Below are positions 1 through 13,660 of a stretch of DNA of 64,000 nt, piece after piece; within the stretch, counting starts at the first letter, position 1; every line of letters begins with the position of its first letter. The DNA is from Callaeas wilsoni. Taxonomy: Eukaryota > Chordata > Aves > Passeriformes > Callaeidae. The stretch lies in NCBI GenBank assembly GCA_013398955.1, contig VWPU01000934.1, positions 62,001 through 126,000 of the forward strand, read 5' to 3'. A program made the translations under genes and the position numbers. The notes under the pieces were generated by a model. That model worked only from the letters and a program-made list of their open reading frames with translations. It was not told the DNA's origin and searched no databases.

Positions 1-2612
1 CTGGAGCTCAGGGAAGAACAGAAATGTGTGCACGAAGCATTGCTATAAATTATTTGAAGAGAATTCATGTTGGTATTTTAATTGTGTCTTTGATGCTCAG
101 TTCACAGATGGCTGATAATTTCATCTGATGTACTGAACAGTTCTATGTTTTACTCTTGAAAGAGAAGAGGCATTCAGAAGTCAGGCTCAGTCTTTGTTCT
201 CTCCTGCTTAGTGAGGCAAAACCTCTTTCATTTTCACCTATGTAAATTAGGACTAGTAATGTAGATGTGATGCCATCAGGGCAGGAACATCTTCAAGGTA
301 CATAGGGCTGTGAGGTGAAGCGAACACTCTTGGCCCTGAGCCTCACATCGTGATCGCAGCCTTAAGAGATCTTCTCCAGGGCATGATGGAAGCACCTTGT
401 TTGGGACAAAACCTCCTCGTTTGGGAAGACTTAAAAGAGGCAGAATGCACCTGTGTTCTTTGCATCTCTGGAAATGTGGTTTGCAAATGGAGCAGCTGCT
501 GAGCCTCGCCTGGCCAGATGCCCTGTTAACAAAAGGTGATGGACATCCTTTCTGCAATCAACACAGAGGCAGCACCTATAGGATTATTTTCCATGTAGCC
601 AGATGTGAGAAAGCTACATAGAAACACGCTTATTCGTTTGTACTTCATTTGCCTGGGAAAGAACTGTTACTAAGATGTGGTCTGCCTGAGGAGAGGAAAA
701 CAGAGGGACAGGCTCCCTGTCTCCACTTGCTTTCCTCAGGTCTTGCAAGCAGTGCTGTGGTGTTCCTAGGAGATGAATACAGAGCACAGAAAACTCCTTT
801 TAATTCTATGCCTAGCCCTCCTAAGGGTCCTGGAAGCCTCCAAAAACAAACAGAAGGGAGCCAGAGGCACATGCATCTACTTCAGGTTTACTTTAACATA
901 AATGGAGGAGGAAGAAGAGGGACTAGCTTCAGAGAGTAAAGGAACAAATGAATTCAAGCTACTGGCCTGAGTGTCAGAACAAAGTTCAAAACAATGTGTT
1001 CTTGAAAACAAGACAACTCATCTTTTTCCAAAGGAACATAAAATATAGCTTTGATGAGACAGTGTAGGTAAACCAAGAGGTCATCAAGCAGCAGCTGACA
1101 AGAGAAGTGAGTGTAAAAAAAGAATGCAACAAAATAAATTGTACTGTTGTGCCAGTATATCATTTTCTCACCTTCCCTTAATTTACCTTAGAATTAGAAC
1201 ATATTTATCCACTAAAAACCACAGTGGATTTAAGGCACCAGCATCTTGTGGACTTTAAGTCCTGAGGACTCCTTATCCTAGAAGCCAGGCAGCTGCCTGT
1301 GTGCCTGGTTGGTGGCAGAGGTTCTCATGTGGGCCCAACAAACACACATACGTGCACATACACTCCACACAGAGCAGCGAAGACAGGGAGCAGTGCTTTT
1401 ATCCAGGTCACCTGCACAAGTTTTCCTCCCACATCTATCTTGACCCCTGCATCCTTCTGTTTCAGTCTCCTCCCAAATTAACTTACCCCTAATAACATTT
1501 TCCCCACCGGATCCGGATTTGAGACATTCACGTCTAAAGTTGGCATTTCTGCTCTTGCTGCTAAGTTAGTCGTGGCCTAATTTAATAGCAGTGATGGACT
1601 CGCAAGACTGGGCTTCACGAGGGCTCCACAACTCCGCTTCAATTTTCTGTGAAGGTTGGCTCTTTCTCTTCAACCCTCCTCTGACTGCCTGTGAAATCCA
1701 GCCATGACACCATCACAATCTGTAACTTTTCTCAGCTTCTCACTCTTTGATTTTTTTACATCCAGCAATTACTGTTGTTATGTCCAGTAACTTCTCATCT
1801 TCTGTTCAAAGAAATAAACCTCATGCCGAGGACCACTCATCGGCCAACATAACATGATAAATAAAAGAACCTTGATGGATTAAAAAAACCTTCTTTCTCC
1901 ATAGCCATGACATTTTCTTGTTCATACATATTTCCATATATAGATGGATATACATAAACACATTTATATGAGCATACATATGTATATATATATGGTACAT
2001 TTATGACTTTTTTCATCAAAATATATTATTCTCATAGTATTCACACTGCTCAGTCAAAACATTCTCTTTACTTAAAAAAGAGTATTTTAGTCTACCTCAG
2101 AGCTGAAAGACTTACACAACTTCCTGATATAGATGGAGCCAGAATTAGCATATAAGTTTATGGCTATTTGGATTGCAAATTTGACACCAAATCTAAAATG
2201 AAAAGTAGCAGCTTCAAGTGTTTAAGTAACTCTGAGACACAACTCTCTCCTAGTAAGGGAAACTTTCCTACTAAGGAAAACAAGTCCTTAATCAGAACTG
2301 ACTTCTGAAGTAGAGTGCTTAGGTTATTGTTCTGTAAGAGAAATAGACCACTTTTTTAGTACAGAAATGATGGTAATTTTTAAATCCTTTTTTAAATAGA
2401 TGCTCAAAGATCATCTGACCTAGCTCCAGACATCAAGAGTGTAGACTCACTGCACATAACTAATCATTCTTAATGATCACTGGAAAGAAACAAACACTTC
2501 TTTCCTGAAGATATATAGCAAACTCACCTCTACTTATTTGCATCTCAGGTTATATGCTGGATTTAGAAATCTGCATGAAATAACACGCATCTATTCTACA
2601 ATGACAAATTAG
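1..2612. other. Gene-free AT-rich unique DNA
   Basis: I see no coding region, RNA gene or recognisable transposon here. Open frames are short (under 100 codons), overlap on both strands and lack known motifs. The stretch at 1320-1480 is C-rich with a few CA steps but not a repeat array. Confidence 0.6.
1925..1999. repeat. TA-rich low-complexity tract
   Basis: Interrupted ATAC/ATAT alternation ends in a purer TATATATATA run near 1983-1993. It is a degenerate dinucleotide-type repeat. Confidence 0.7.
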
Positions 2613-2700
2613 AGAATCACAGGATCATAGAACAGAGTGGAATGTAAAGGGCCTCTAAAGCCGTCTAGTTCAACCCCTGCCATGAGGAGGGACATCCTTA
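2613..2700 (-). mobile_element. CR1 LINE, 3' terminal fragment
   Basis: Read on the minus strand, this is the last ~90 bp of a CR1 element. A GTTCTATG-like octamer variant lies near 2626-2633. It is followed inward by the block matching the usual CR1 tail (complement of 'TCTAGTTCAACCCCTGCCAT', then the GGGACATCCT segment). The element is severely 5' truncated, as is usual for CR1, and has no coding part. The family call is from the recalled CR1 consensus; the subfamily is not determined. Confidence 0.8.
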
Positions 2701-3351
2701 ATTAGATTAGGTATTAGAGATCAGGTATTATTAGATTAGTGTATTAATACAAGAGTAGAAGATCTGGTTTCAATTTTCTCCTTAGATTGTGTCTTGGGGT
2801 GATGTAGTCAAAAATATTTTTTTTTCCTTCTTTCTCAAAAGTAGACCTTGTCAAAAATAAACACACAAAAATGTGGAGTTTTAAGCTCTAAAACAACAAA
2901 CTAAGCATCTAAAATATTTGATATCTTTTTCAAAAATGCAACATTTTTCTATGGAAATCATACTGCATTTTGAAATGTGGACCACATTATTGTACTTATA
3001 TGAGTGCTTCATTACCTCCTTGTTGATATATTCTGGAGTTGATACCCAGACCTGCTTGTCACTTATGTATTCTGTCTTATATTACTGAGAAAATGAGGGC
3101 TGCTTTTGGATTTCAACCAAAAATACTACTCTTATACCACCCTGGAGTCACAAAGGTTTCCATACCTCAACTTCTGTGGGGCATGTGCACCCCAAAAATT
3201 CAAATATATTTATACTTTTATATACGGACATATTATTTCCCTTTTTTTTCCTCCTTATTTTAAATAGGAAATGTTGAAAAATATAACTGTGTATTTGTTT
3301 TTTTCACATTAAAAGGAGAAAACAAATACCACATGCACATTTATTATCAAA

Positions 3352-3372
3352 TTTTTTTTTTTTTTTTTTTTT
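3352..3372. repeat. T21 homopolymer
   Basis: Uninterrupted run of 21 T. No recognisable retroelement body lies on either side. Confidence 0.9.
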
Positions 3373-6300
3373 GGACAGAGGGATTAGTGATAAAATATTG
3401 ACTTCTGAGATTTTATTTTGGGTCTACATGTAAGTGGAATCCAAATAAGTGTTCATCACATTCTGTGCAGCTCAATAAGATGCTCAGTCTAGTAGGTCTC
3501 ACATCCTGCACTGCATTACCATCTATATTAAACATACCATTTTGTTAAAGATATGTATCCAAAAGAATGATTCCAATTAGATGGTGATCATTATGAACGA
3601 GTGCCTGCTATTTTTTCCAGCAGTATGCATTTGTGTCACCTGAAGAGAGAGTTCCATCTCCTATTAATTTTTATCCCTGATCTCATCCCTGCCACAGCAT
3701 TCAGGTTCCCTCATCCATTTTAGGTCCTTCTTATTCACGCCAATACCTCTAACCAAAGTATGCATGGCTGCTAATATCACACCTTAATTGGGGATATTAG
3801 CAAGATAGCCCAGCTTTAGTCTTTTAAGCACCCTGGGTGAAATTTCTATGGGAACGGATTTTCAAACCACCACACGCTTGCCAGAATATTCTTTCTGAAA
3901 AGCACAAGCGAGCCTGAGCACACACACTTTCACACACAACCCCACACAAACTCCTCCTCAAAGCCTTTCTTTTAAGGGACTAGTCATTTTTATTCATTTC
4001 AATAGCAAGTGTGAAATACAAGCTTGTCATCTCCCTTTCGCAGTACTGCAACCCAAAATTATAAATGGGCTGACATTTATGTGAGACCAAAATTTAGTGT
4101 CGTATTGGTAGTGGGTATTGAAAATGTTTTGATATGACAGATGAAATACCTGCTGCAGAAACCTTTGTTAGACTTCAGCTAACTACATCTGGCTAGAGGG
4201 AAAAAAGACAGGGCTTCAGGCAACTAAATTTAATGGTATTTCATTAGCTCCCTCCCCCAGTCCCACCCCAAAATACTGTAGGATTCATGTCTTCAGATCA
4301 AGGTTTTAAAAGCTGCAACCACTTGACAAGTATGCGTGAAGTCACCTCCTCAGCCTCCTGATAATTTCTGGTGACCTGTGCAGAATATTCAGTGTTGACT
4401 GAACAAGACAAGACAGGACCACATGTGGCAGATTGGGTACTGAGACTTCATTATCTGTATTTCAGAACAGTCATGGTACTTGGTCAAAATCTATAGCTCT
4501 TCACATTGAAGTTGCATTAGAAAGATGCTGCATGTAGTGAGCTTAAGTCAGAATATGTTTGCATGAAAACTGTCTTAACCAAAATTTATACACAAAGTTT
4601 CTGTTTAGTGTCTGCTAAATTGGGACTGAAGTGCAATTTAGTCAGTCAGTAGCCCTTAGCCCAAGTTTTCTTACAGTCAGAACCAGAATGCAAATACTCT
4701 AAAAACTTGTCCAGGGATATTTTTTTCAGTTCCCTCCAGAGAATCAATGCAGCAGTTATTTTCCGCTGATGGTCATTTATTCAGGTTCTTACCTGACCTG
4801 CCTCTATATCAGGAATAAGACTGAAAGTCTCATGGGACCAGTCAGAACCAAGTAAGGAAGTAAACTAAAATAAATTATAGCAAATAGGTGAGCTTTGCTT
4901 TACATTTGAGACTAGCTCAAAATTACTTGGAATATTGACTGAGAGCTCTGAATATTTTTTTTTCCTTAATCTGAGCTGTTCTGCCACTACATGATCTTAT
5001 AAACATATTTCAATGCTCTTCATAGAAGGAAACAGGAGAGAGTGATGTACAAATATAAAGGCTGCACTTCATTAAAGTTATCCAGTTAATTTTCCCTGGA
5101 ATCAAGGCAGGCTGGACTTCTTTTGAAGATGAAGTTTGATGGAAGTCCAAATTTGTAATTATTAGGATGTCAGCAAAGCTTTCCTCCCCTTTTCTTTATA
5201 AACCTTAGTTCTTTCATATAAGTCCTTTCTAACAAAGAATTTTTGGAGACATAGATCTATGCTAATTATGAAATCAGCTCAAGTCCTGCTATTAGAAAAA
5301 CTTAATCTGTCGATCATAGAGACATGGGGAATAATGAAGTAAAATAAGTCAATTCCATCTAAATAGATTGAGTGTCCTAGATAAGATAACTATGAACACA
5401 AACTTTCAGCTGTCTTTTTCTGTTGAATTTTGCTTTTCAGAGTATTTGAGGTTTGGCTTTCTTTTTAAACTGTGCTGAATTCCTCTGTCATGAATTGTGG
5501 CTTAGGAAAATGCTACATGGATAACTGAGACCCATCTCTAGAATATTTACTAAGTGTATGCTTAATTTTCGGCACATGATGACTTCTCCATACTGGGAAA
5601 ATGAGTTAATACTGTGATGTAAAAGGAGTAACAGCAGTTTAACAGCAGTAGTAGTGATAGAACATAGTGACATTGATAGTAGCAGTACTACTACTACTTT
5701 CAAAACTAGTAACACAGGAAAAGGGTTGGAATATATTTGAGAATTCCAGCTACCTCCCCAAGAGTGGTCTTAACTATATGTTGTCATATATAAGATTTTT
5801 TTTAAGTGAAAAATGCCACAATGTCATGTTTCCAACTATGTCAACTTGCTCTCACCAAAGTATCTCAAAGTCAAATATTAATACAAGCACTCATTAGGCA
5901 GATGTTTTTCATATGTTCGATCTTTGTACTTTTCATTACCAGACTGCAGCTATCAAAGACACATAGTACTGTGGCTGTGGTAAGGTTTTGGAACATAACT
6001 TTATATATTTACTACAATGAAACCTGCACTCCAGGCCAGTCCTCTAAAAAAAAAAGAAATCTCATACAGCTAATTAACAATTATTTGAGGTAGGATAAGT
6101 CATACATCAGAAAGCCTGGTTTCTGTAAAGATGAATACTTTGGATGCTCAGTGTAAGAGCTATGATCAATTTGATGACAGTCTAAATCCAAGGGAAAGGA
6201 GTCACAACTTAGATATCCCAGCATGGCTGTGCATCTTCCCCTGTGAGTCCTGGATCTGTTCATTTAGTGTTGCTTTTTTACTAGCTATGTGAGGCTGACA

Positions 6301-7318
6301 AGCTGTGTTGCAAAGCAAAGGCCTGATTCTGCATCTGTCTCTATGTTTAAACTAACGCCTCTTTGGTGCCCAACCAAAGTATGTTAGACACAATTAAGCC
6401 TGGATCTCCTCTACTCATGGACAAATCCATTCTTCGAACATCCCACACAGCAGCCAGTAAGGACCAGGAGACTGAGAAAGTACATAGTTATTTATGAGAG
6501 TGAGAATTTGAACATTTCAACTTTTCCCAGCATACTGTGTTTCACCCTCACACCTGCAGACACCCGTTACAGTTTTATTTTTATCATTTTAAAGTTAATT
6601 GAACAATTTCCATACACATGCTCACACATACTCACAGAAACACATACCAAGAAACAAGTTTGCATTTAAGTGTCACTTCCCACAGACCCAAAAATGTCCC
6701 ATTAGTACAAAAACATAGACCTTAAAAACTGATTTATTTCAATAGACCTGTACACTTCAGCTTGTGTACAAATTACACATCACTGGTTAAAAAGAAGATG
6801 CACATAATGTATGGAATGAACTGTTTCAACTTTTTTTTCCCTTTCCTTGCTGCTATAATTTTTATATCTCATTTTACCTCTGTAATTAAGACAGGTCTGG
6901 TAGGTATTTAAATTAGCCTGGCTTTCATCTCTATCACACATTCATTTCAAAACTTTTATGAATATTTAATAGAGGTTTTATAATTCATGGTGATGTGATG
7001 AACAGCCTTTTGGCCGTTAAGTCAATTGACAGAAAGGAAAAAAAAAAAGAGGAAAAAAAAGAACCCCTCTCTTCAGGCAGAAATAATAACGATTCTATTT
7101 CTGTTCCTAGATTGGTGATTACACAGTCACCTGTTTTCACATTAAACTTTGATGATAAATTACTCAGCAACCATGATAATATCAGAAGTTTTACTGGCCA
7201 GAACAAATTGCCAGTAATTGCTTGCATGATAAAGGGAAAGAGCTGTTTCGTAGTCCTTCTGTCCTTCCCCTTAGGGAATATCTGAAACCCCACAATCAAA
7301 CCAGTTCTCTCCATATAT

Positions 7319-7395
7319 ATTTCTCTTTCTGTTCTCTTTCTTTTCCTTCCAGCCCAGCCCCCCCCTTTTTTTTTTCTTTTTTTTCTCTTTTTTTT
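7319..7395. repeat. Polypyrimidine low-complexity tract
   Basis: Nearly pure C/T on the plus strand, with a C8 run followed by T10 and further T runs. It is the source of spurious Phe/Ser-rich frames. Confidence 0.8.
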
Positions 7396-8348
7396 GGTTT
7401 AATTTCAAATCACTTCAAAGGCAACTCTCTCCGCATTTTAAGAATATATTAACATTCCATTAACACTGTCATGGTTTTCACATGCCTATCAAGAACACAG
7501 GCCGAGAAGGCCAGTTAAATTTCATATAAGTCTGAGTTCAAACATGTTCATTTATTTATTTATTCACTTTTATTCAGTGCAGTCAATATATAGTGTAAAA
7601 TCATATTTGGGTGGGGCAGTAGATTTTCAAGCCTAACAAAAGATGTGGTTGTAAAGCATGCATTTTGTACAGAATTTTTCACAGAGAACTAGCTCTTATT
7701 ATTATTACCCTCATCATCAGAGATAAATCACCACAGTAAATCACCACTGCTGTTCTTATTGCTGTTATTGTTATCATTAGTGTAATTTTGCAATTATTAT
7801 GATTATAATTTTTCTTATCAATGTCAAAACTAGGAACTTTGTCAAGATCAGAGCCCTCTTTATGACAGATCTCTTAAAAGCAGAGGGCAGTAGCATTTCC
7901 CCACTGTGAATCACAATAACAGCATTCACTGCACTGAGAGAATTTATCTCTGTGCTCTGGGCAATAGCATGACATGGTTCTGGTTTTTTGGGAACCCATG
8001 GGAGTAAACTCCAACCCTGGCAGCGGGAGACCTTCACTAGTGCAATGGTGATCTTCCAGACTTATCTGAGATTTCCTAAACCTGTGGGTCTCCATCAAAT
8101 ATCAGCAGATAGTTGGCTCCCTTGAACTTTTATGATCCTGGAGTGCAACAGAGTTTAATGTATGTGTATTGTTGAGTGTATTTGTACTAAAGAGCATTTT
8201 TCAGAAGAATAACAAGCTGTGGGGCAGAAACCTGTCTCTGCTACTTTGTTGAGGGGAGGTTGTGTTGTTTTGTGTTTTGTTTGGGCTTTATTCCCTGAAA
8301 GAGTGACAATTTCGTAAAAGGGCCCAGAAACAAGGACCTTGATAACAT

Positions 8349-8399
8349 TCCCCCCCCACCAAAAAAAACCAAAAACCAAAAAACAACAACCAAAAAAAG
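8349..8399. repeat. C-run followed by A/C-rich low complexity
   Basis: C8 followed by ACC(A)n(CC)(A)n steps. It is the complement of the G/T-rich 'GGTTTTTTGG' style tracts seen elsewhere in the window (14.6, 20.2, 32.1 kb). Confidence 0.75.
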
Positions 8400-9374
8400 A
8401 TGTTAGAATAGCACTTATTACTGTGTTACAACTATTCACATGTTTAAAATCACACACATGCAATGCTGAGCCAGTTTCATAAAACCAGGGTATCTTCCCT
8501 GATCATAAAATAGGAGCTGGAGTGGTAAACATCAGCATATTGGGCAGGTTTGTGGAAGAGAGAGAGAAGACAGAGAGCATGATAAATAAATCAATAGCAA
8601 ATTCACTTTCCTGTTATCCTAGAATAAGAATATACTGAGTAAAAAAGCATAACGTAAAAATATCTTCATTATTATTCTTCAAAACCTTGGAAGCCTGGTT
8701 TTTGCCAGTACATTAAAAATGAGAACAAAGGTCTCACTGGATAGCTGGGGTTTGTACCCCTTTTCTTCATAGGTTCTCTTAAGATAAATGTAGCTCAAAA
8801 TTCAGTAGAGGTTGACCTAGACATGATTACTTTTAGCTTTAGGGGTTAAATTAATCATCAATATTTTTATCTTAAGAATCCTTTTTTCCTTTCTCTTCAA
8901 AGGAATCTTCAGAGCTTCAGCTCTAAATAAAAAGGAGGAAAAAAGGTCTTGTCATGCAAACGTGAGCACATAAACATGAAGCCTTATTTCTATTGCTTTT
9001 GATGTGTGAACACAATGCCATTCTCTAGCTGGCAAGTACCCAGATGCTTTCTTCTTTATTGCTGGCTGGAGTGCCTAATAGGCATAAACTAACTGCAAAC
9101 AGGACCCACATGGATTTTAGCACATTTAGATCTTGAATAATTTAAATAATTTGATTTCAGTGATGTGAGATTGATTCAAATAAGCAAATGTTTACAGGAT
9201 TGTAGATGTGGACGACTATCCATTTAAGATTTCAGATTATTTCTCCTCCAATATTCTCTGTTTCTTTTGATATTATAATCTTGATCATGGGAAATTTCAC
9301 ACCTACTCTTATCTTTAAGGACATGTGTTTCCACATGTAATATAATCTTAGAATCTTATCAAAACGTGTCTGTA

Positions 9375-9690
9375 CAGAATCACAAGATGCCATCTAACTC
9401 ATCTGTCTGTCCTGTGGTTGGATCAGATCTACCTTCCTCATTTTTAACAGGAGGCTGTTCAAATAATTCTTAAAGAATTCAGTGGTGATGTCTCCACATC
9501 TTTCCCAGCAGCTGATTTCAGTGCTTCACTTCTCTTTCCATTGGAACAGCTTTTGTGATTTGTAAAGGGAATCTTCTTGCTGAGCTTTTAAGCCCAATCC
9601 TTATCTTGTACAGTGAACAAATTATCCTCTTCCTTATTCCATTTTTAACTTGAGGCTATTTCCATTGCTCCTCTCCATCGTCTGTGCACA
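9375..9690 (-). mobile_element. Ancient CR1-like LINE fragment (candidate)
   Basis: The order of phrases follows the minus-strand CR1 3' region: AGAATCACAAGATG near the left end, an 'ACAGGAGGCTGTTCAAATA' segment, then 'GTGATGTCTCCACATCTTTC' and a TTTAAGCCCAATCCTTATC-like segment. These correspond to the 'damaged, well-spaced' blocks of old CR1 tails. Divergence is high and boundaries are approximate. No open frame survives. Confidence 0.5.
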
Positions 9691-10059
9691 GACAAAGCAT
9701 TCATTTCAACTCATTCATTTACAAAAAAGAAAAGAAAACAATGGATATCATAACATAGCAACACTATGTTGTAAGGTTGAGGGATGAGTTTATATGTCTT
9801 CTTTGCAATACTCTTTTCCATATGTAATGCTCATATCGTAATATGAAGTTTTCCCTTTTTTTTTTTTCAAGTGAGTGTTTCCTTTCTTATGATTGAGAAA
9901 ATCACATATTTCATTGCTTCCTGTGCAATATTTATGTGGCTGACCATGCCTCCTTCAATGCACTGATCCTTCTTGGCTGAGCAATTTCACCCTACACCTG
10001 GGCAGGAATAAAGCCATGTAACAGTACACTCTGGGGAATAACCAGCAGAGAAAGCCCTA

Positions 10060-10476
10060 ATGGTCATGGTGGCACCAAGGTAAGCATTAGCAGCAGCACA
10101 CCTTGGAGCAAAGGCCAACAGCCACCTGAGCTGCATCAAACAGAGCCTTGCAAGCAGGGAAGGGAGATAATCCTTCCCTTCTGTCAGAACTGGTGTGATA
10201 CTCCTGGATTTCGGTACCGAGAACTGGGTTACCCAGTAAGGAAAGGCATGGAATTAATAGAGAGGGTCCAGTGAAGGGCCACAGACACAAAGAGGGGACT
10301 GGAACATCTGTCATATCAAGAGAGGCTGGGACAGCTGGGACTGTTCATCCTGGAGAAGTGTCATGGGGGATCTTACCTGTAGGTATAAATATCTGATCCG
10401 AAGGCGTGCTCAAGGCAGACTCTTCTCAGCAGTACACAGGCACAGGACAAGAGGCATCACACAATGAACACAAGTA
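10060..10476 (+). mobile_element. CR1 LINE fragment, ORF2 C-terminal region
   Basis: Sense-strand match in order to the 3' part of CR1 ORF2: a GTGGCACCAAGGTAAG segment, 'AAAGGCCAACAGCCACC', 'GAGAGGGTCCAGTGAAGGGC', 'GGACTGGAACATCTGTCATA', 'CTGTTCATCCTGGAGAAG' and finally 'GGACAAGAGGCATCACACA'. These encode the conserved end of the reverse-transcriptase ORF in intact elements, but stops and indels break the frame here. The piece is truncated at both ends and does not reach the 3' octamer. A minus-strand 75-codon frame over it is a shadow. Confidence 0.85.
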
Positions 10477-11587
10477 GTGATATCTGAACTGTACTTGTAC
10501 TTGTCAACTATTCATTCTTTCCAGGTATTCCTCTTCTTACAGAACTCATTGAACTAGTACTGGTGGGAAGCAAATGAACTGTTCCTGGCAAATCCACTCA
10601 GGTGGTTGTATAACACTTCCATGAATGCCAGGCTTTTACAAATTGCTAAATATTGTATGATTTCTCTTTTTCTTGGAACTGAATATAGCCTGACTAGCTT
10701 GTCAGCCTCATCCTTCTTCCTCAGCTTTGTTCCTGTACCCCAGATTTTAGATGTTATTTTGAATCAATGGCAGTGATTACTGAGAGGTGATTTGGGGAAG
10801 TGGATTTTTTTGTGACACTTTCAAATACCTTGATTTTCAAAGGATGTATGGAACATACCAAAACCATGTTCTCTTTCTCAAGTGAAATACATTCAGAATC
10901 TTGCTGGTTTTGAACATCTACTCATGTTGTACAAGGATTTGAAATTATTATTTTTTTCACACGGTAAAATCTTTGTTCCAATTGAAGTTAAAGGATTTTT
11001 GCAAATATATAAGGGGGAAAGATCTGACCTTAAGACAGTCCATACAGCATAAATTGAAGAATGTAATCTTTGAAATTATTTTTTAAAAAAGGATATAAAT
11101 TCAATAGGACATATACTATACATTATCTCTTATGTTATAGCAAAAAAGAAATATATTTTCTTAATGTGAATGGGCATAGATTGTTCTACAAAAACAAATA
11201 ACTTGTTCAGGAAGAAGTCAGGTCTATATTGTAAGGATTACTTTCTTATTTGCAGTGTTATAAAGAAAGGCATCTGGACATGTGGGTGCATTAACCCACT
11301 TCTGAGCTCTTCAATGACATGTTTTATTACTCTGGGGAAAACTTTTAAGGTCTCCTTTCTATTACTTTTCCACGGTGATATATTTTGACTCCATGGTGTT
11401 ATTATGTTTTTACTAAGGTGCTATATGGATATATAAAATAATTTTCGCAAAATGTGCAGGCTGTGCTGCTCATGCACAGTAGCAGAATCCTCACTGAAAC
11501 GCATGGTATGGTCTCTTCATCTGCCTATCCCTCTGCTTCTCTGCATTTAGATTTTTCTCACATATACATATCTATCCAAAACAAAAA

Positions 11588-11607
11588 ACCAACCAACCAA
11601 CCAACCA
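11588..11607. repeat. (CCAA)n microsatellite, about 5 copies
   Basis: Five tandem AACC/CCAA units, then a degenerate CCAATCCAAC end. Confidence 0.85.
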
Positions 11608-12010
11608 ATCCAACAGGTTCTGGATTGATTTTCCGAAGATTGATACAAGGTGAGGAAGACTTTGCCCTACAATGTTTGTGTTATTTTACAGTGAGGTTAG
11701 TCGTCTTGAGACGATGCATACTGGGGCTTGGGCACCATTAACAAATATTTTAACTTTATGTGACAACTGATTAATTTTGCTTTAAGGTTATGAATACAAA
11801 AGAAAGCATGCTGGTATATAACGTGAATTTTAATGATGTCACAGCACTAGTAAAAGATGAGAAAGATAATTTAATTTGCTTTCTCTGAAAGGTCAGTTCT
11901 CTTGAGATGAAATTTTCCCTGAGGGTGTCAATGCCCCTCACTCTTCTTTCTTGGTTTTTCTCTTTCTTTGGAAAGTCAGCATTTATATTTAAACAGAGGA
12001 GTATCTGAGC

Positions 12011-12186
12011 TTTTTCTTCTTTTTTTTTTTTCTTTGTTTGTTTGTTTTATTTTTGTTTTGGTTTTTTGTTTGTTTTTTCTTTTTCTTTTTCTTTTTCTTT
12101 TTCTTTTTCTTTTTCTTTTTCTTTTTCTTTTTCATTGTTTCTTTTTCTTTCTCTTTTTCTTTATTTCTTTTTCTTTTTATTTTTGA
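12011..12186. repeat. T-rich tract with perfect (TTTTTC)10
   Basis: The core at 12074-12133 is a perfect 6-bp period: C occurs at every sixth position from 12079 to 12133 (10 units). It is flanked by TTTG-like sequence on the left and degenerate TTTC/TTTTTC on the right. Pyrimidine is on the plus strand. Confidence 0.95.
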
Positions 12187-13289
12187 AAAGTCGTGTCAAA
12201 GAAAAAAAAACAAACGAGAAAAACCCCAAGGAATCTCAGATGCTTCATTTTGAAACTCAAGCCCATAAATATTTAGACAATGTGCTTCTTGCTATTTTAG
12301 TTCCTTGTATCTGTGCATGTTGCACCTAAGTAGTTAAGTGTGGCATGGAGTCTGGAAGCACAAATACAGTAAGTTCCTATAGACATTTTACATTTGCACC
12401 TTGGAATGTGGCAGTGGGGAACAAAGGATAACAGGGAATGGAATCGCTCAATTTTTATATTAGACATGAAATATTTCATTTGGGAAGCTGTAACCACCTC
12501 TGGCAAGTGCTGAGCTCCTTTTTGTTGCCAGGCAGATTGACCCTACAATTCACTCTTTTGCAACAAACTCTGGACACTTCAAACCCTAGGGATGAAAATC
12601 ATACTTTTTGTTTGCCAATCAACATCACAGTAAATTAATTTCTAGTTAACTTTTTTAGCCACCATTTGTATTTTTTAACAATTTTTAAGTTATAAAAACA
12701 ATTTTCCAACATCTTGGGAAAAACTGGCACTGCTGATTAGGTTCATCATATGTAACTCTGTTTCAAAAATGCTTTCTCCTAATGATTTTTATTGTCATGT
12801 TACCAGAATAATACAGTTTATCTTTGTTGTTCTTGGAGGCAGCATATACAGATTGTTCTGAGGTTTTCCTTTTTTTATCTCTTTGGAAAAATTATAAAGA
12901 TATTTAATTTAAATGAAATGAGAGTATTATAAATGTGGTGGTGAAAAAATAAATAAAACTTGAATCATCTGAATGCAAGCTGATTCAACTGAAGTTAAAT
13001 CAAAGCCTAAATATACCAAGGTTATTAACAAAGAATCTCAATTTCTACAGAATAATTTCTGACAAATGAAAGGAAGCTAGCTGCAGTAGAGAGATCAGGA
13101 TCTTGAACGAGGAACAACTCTGGAATTTTCTCAAGCTACATGGTGTGAAAAACATCAAGAATCTATCTCCCTAATGTAGGGGTAAGGGTGTGAGAAGAAT
13201 AATGGCAATAGGTAGAGGCGGATTGAAAAAATAAGGACGTGGATAAGCATCTCAAGGGCTGCAAGATTAATTAGAGAATGTAAAAGACA

Positions 13290-13660
13290 GCACTTATAAA
13301 GGAAAATGAACTGAATTTGGCCCAAGAGTGGAACAGGTCCATTAGGGTGATCAAAACGATGGAAAGCCTGTCAATGGAGAGGATATGAGAAAACAAGGTT
13401 TATTTACTCAAGAAAAATGAAGACTTAGAAGGATATGATGGTTGTCTATAAATAAATGAAGGGAGAACTCACCAAGGAGAGACATGAGCTATTTAACCTA
13501 ACACTAGTGTTGGCATAAGAATAAATAGAGTGGGTTGACTAGGAACAAATTTAAGCTAAAAAGAAAATGAAGAAGATTGTAAATTGCTAGAGCAGTGAGG
13601 TTTCAGAGGCACCTTCTCATGAGCGGGGTGGTGAAGAACAGCTCTTTTCAGTGAAGACAT
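13290..13660 (+). mobile_element. Ancient CR1 fragment (candidate)
   Basis: The order of weakly conserved segments follows the CR1 3' region on the plus strand: 'GTGGAACAGGTCCATTAGG', 'GGATATGAGAAAACAAGG', 'AATGAAGACTTAGAAGGATA', then a stretch resembling the AATGGGCACAAACTG and GGTTTAGATT regions, and a degenerate 'GCAGTGAGGTTTCAGAGG'. No octamer is visible. Strong divergence makes the boundaries and even the family uncertain. Confidence 0.4.

Larger units (their letters stand above)
2701..9374. other. Gene-free AT-rich unique DNA
   Basis: About 6.7 kb without a supportable gene. It contains a run of 21 T at 3352-3372, a pyrimidine-rich tract at 7319-7395 and a C-then-A/C tract at 8349-8399. 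Near 6322-6341 the phrase 'GGCCTGATTCTGCATCTGTC' resembles part of ancient amniote interspersed repeats, but it is too short to call. Open frames here (up to 109 codons at 6985-7314) overlap frames on the opposite strand and show no recognisable domain. Confidence 0.55.
10477..13289. other. Gene-free AT-rich unique DNA
   Basis: No gene or recognised element apart from the two simple repeats listed separately (CCAA at 11588 and TTTTTC at 12074). Phe-rich frames at 11968-12329 are translations of the T-rich tract. Confidence 0.6.
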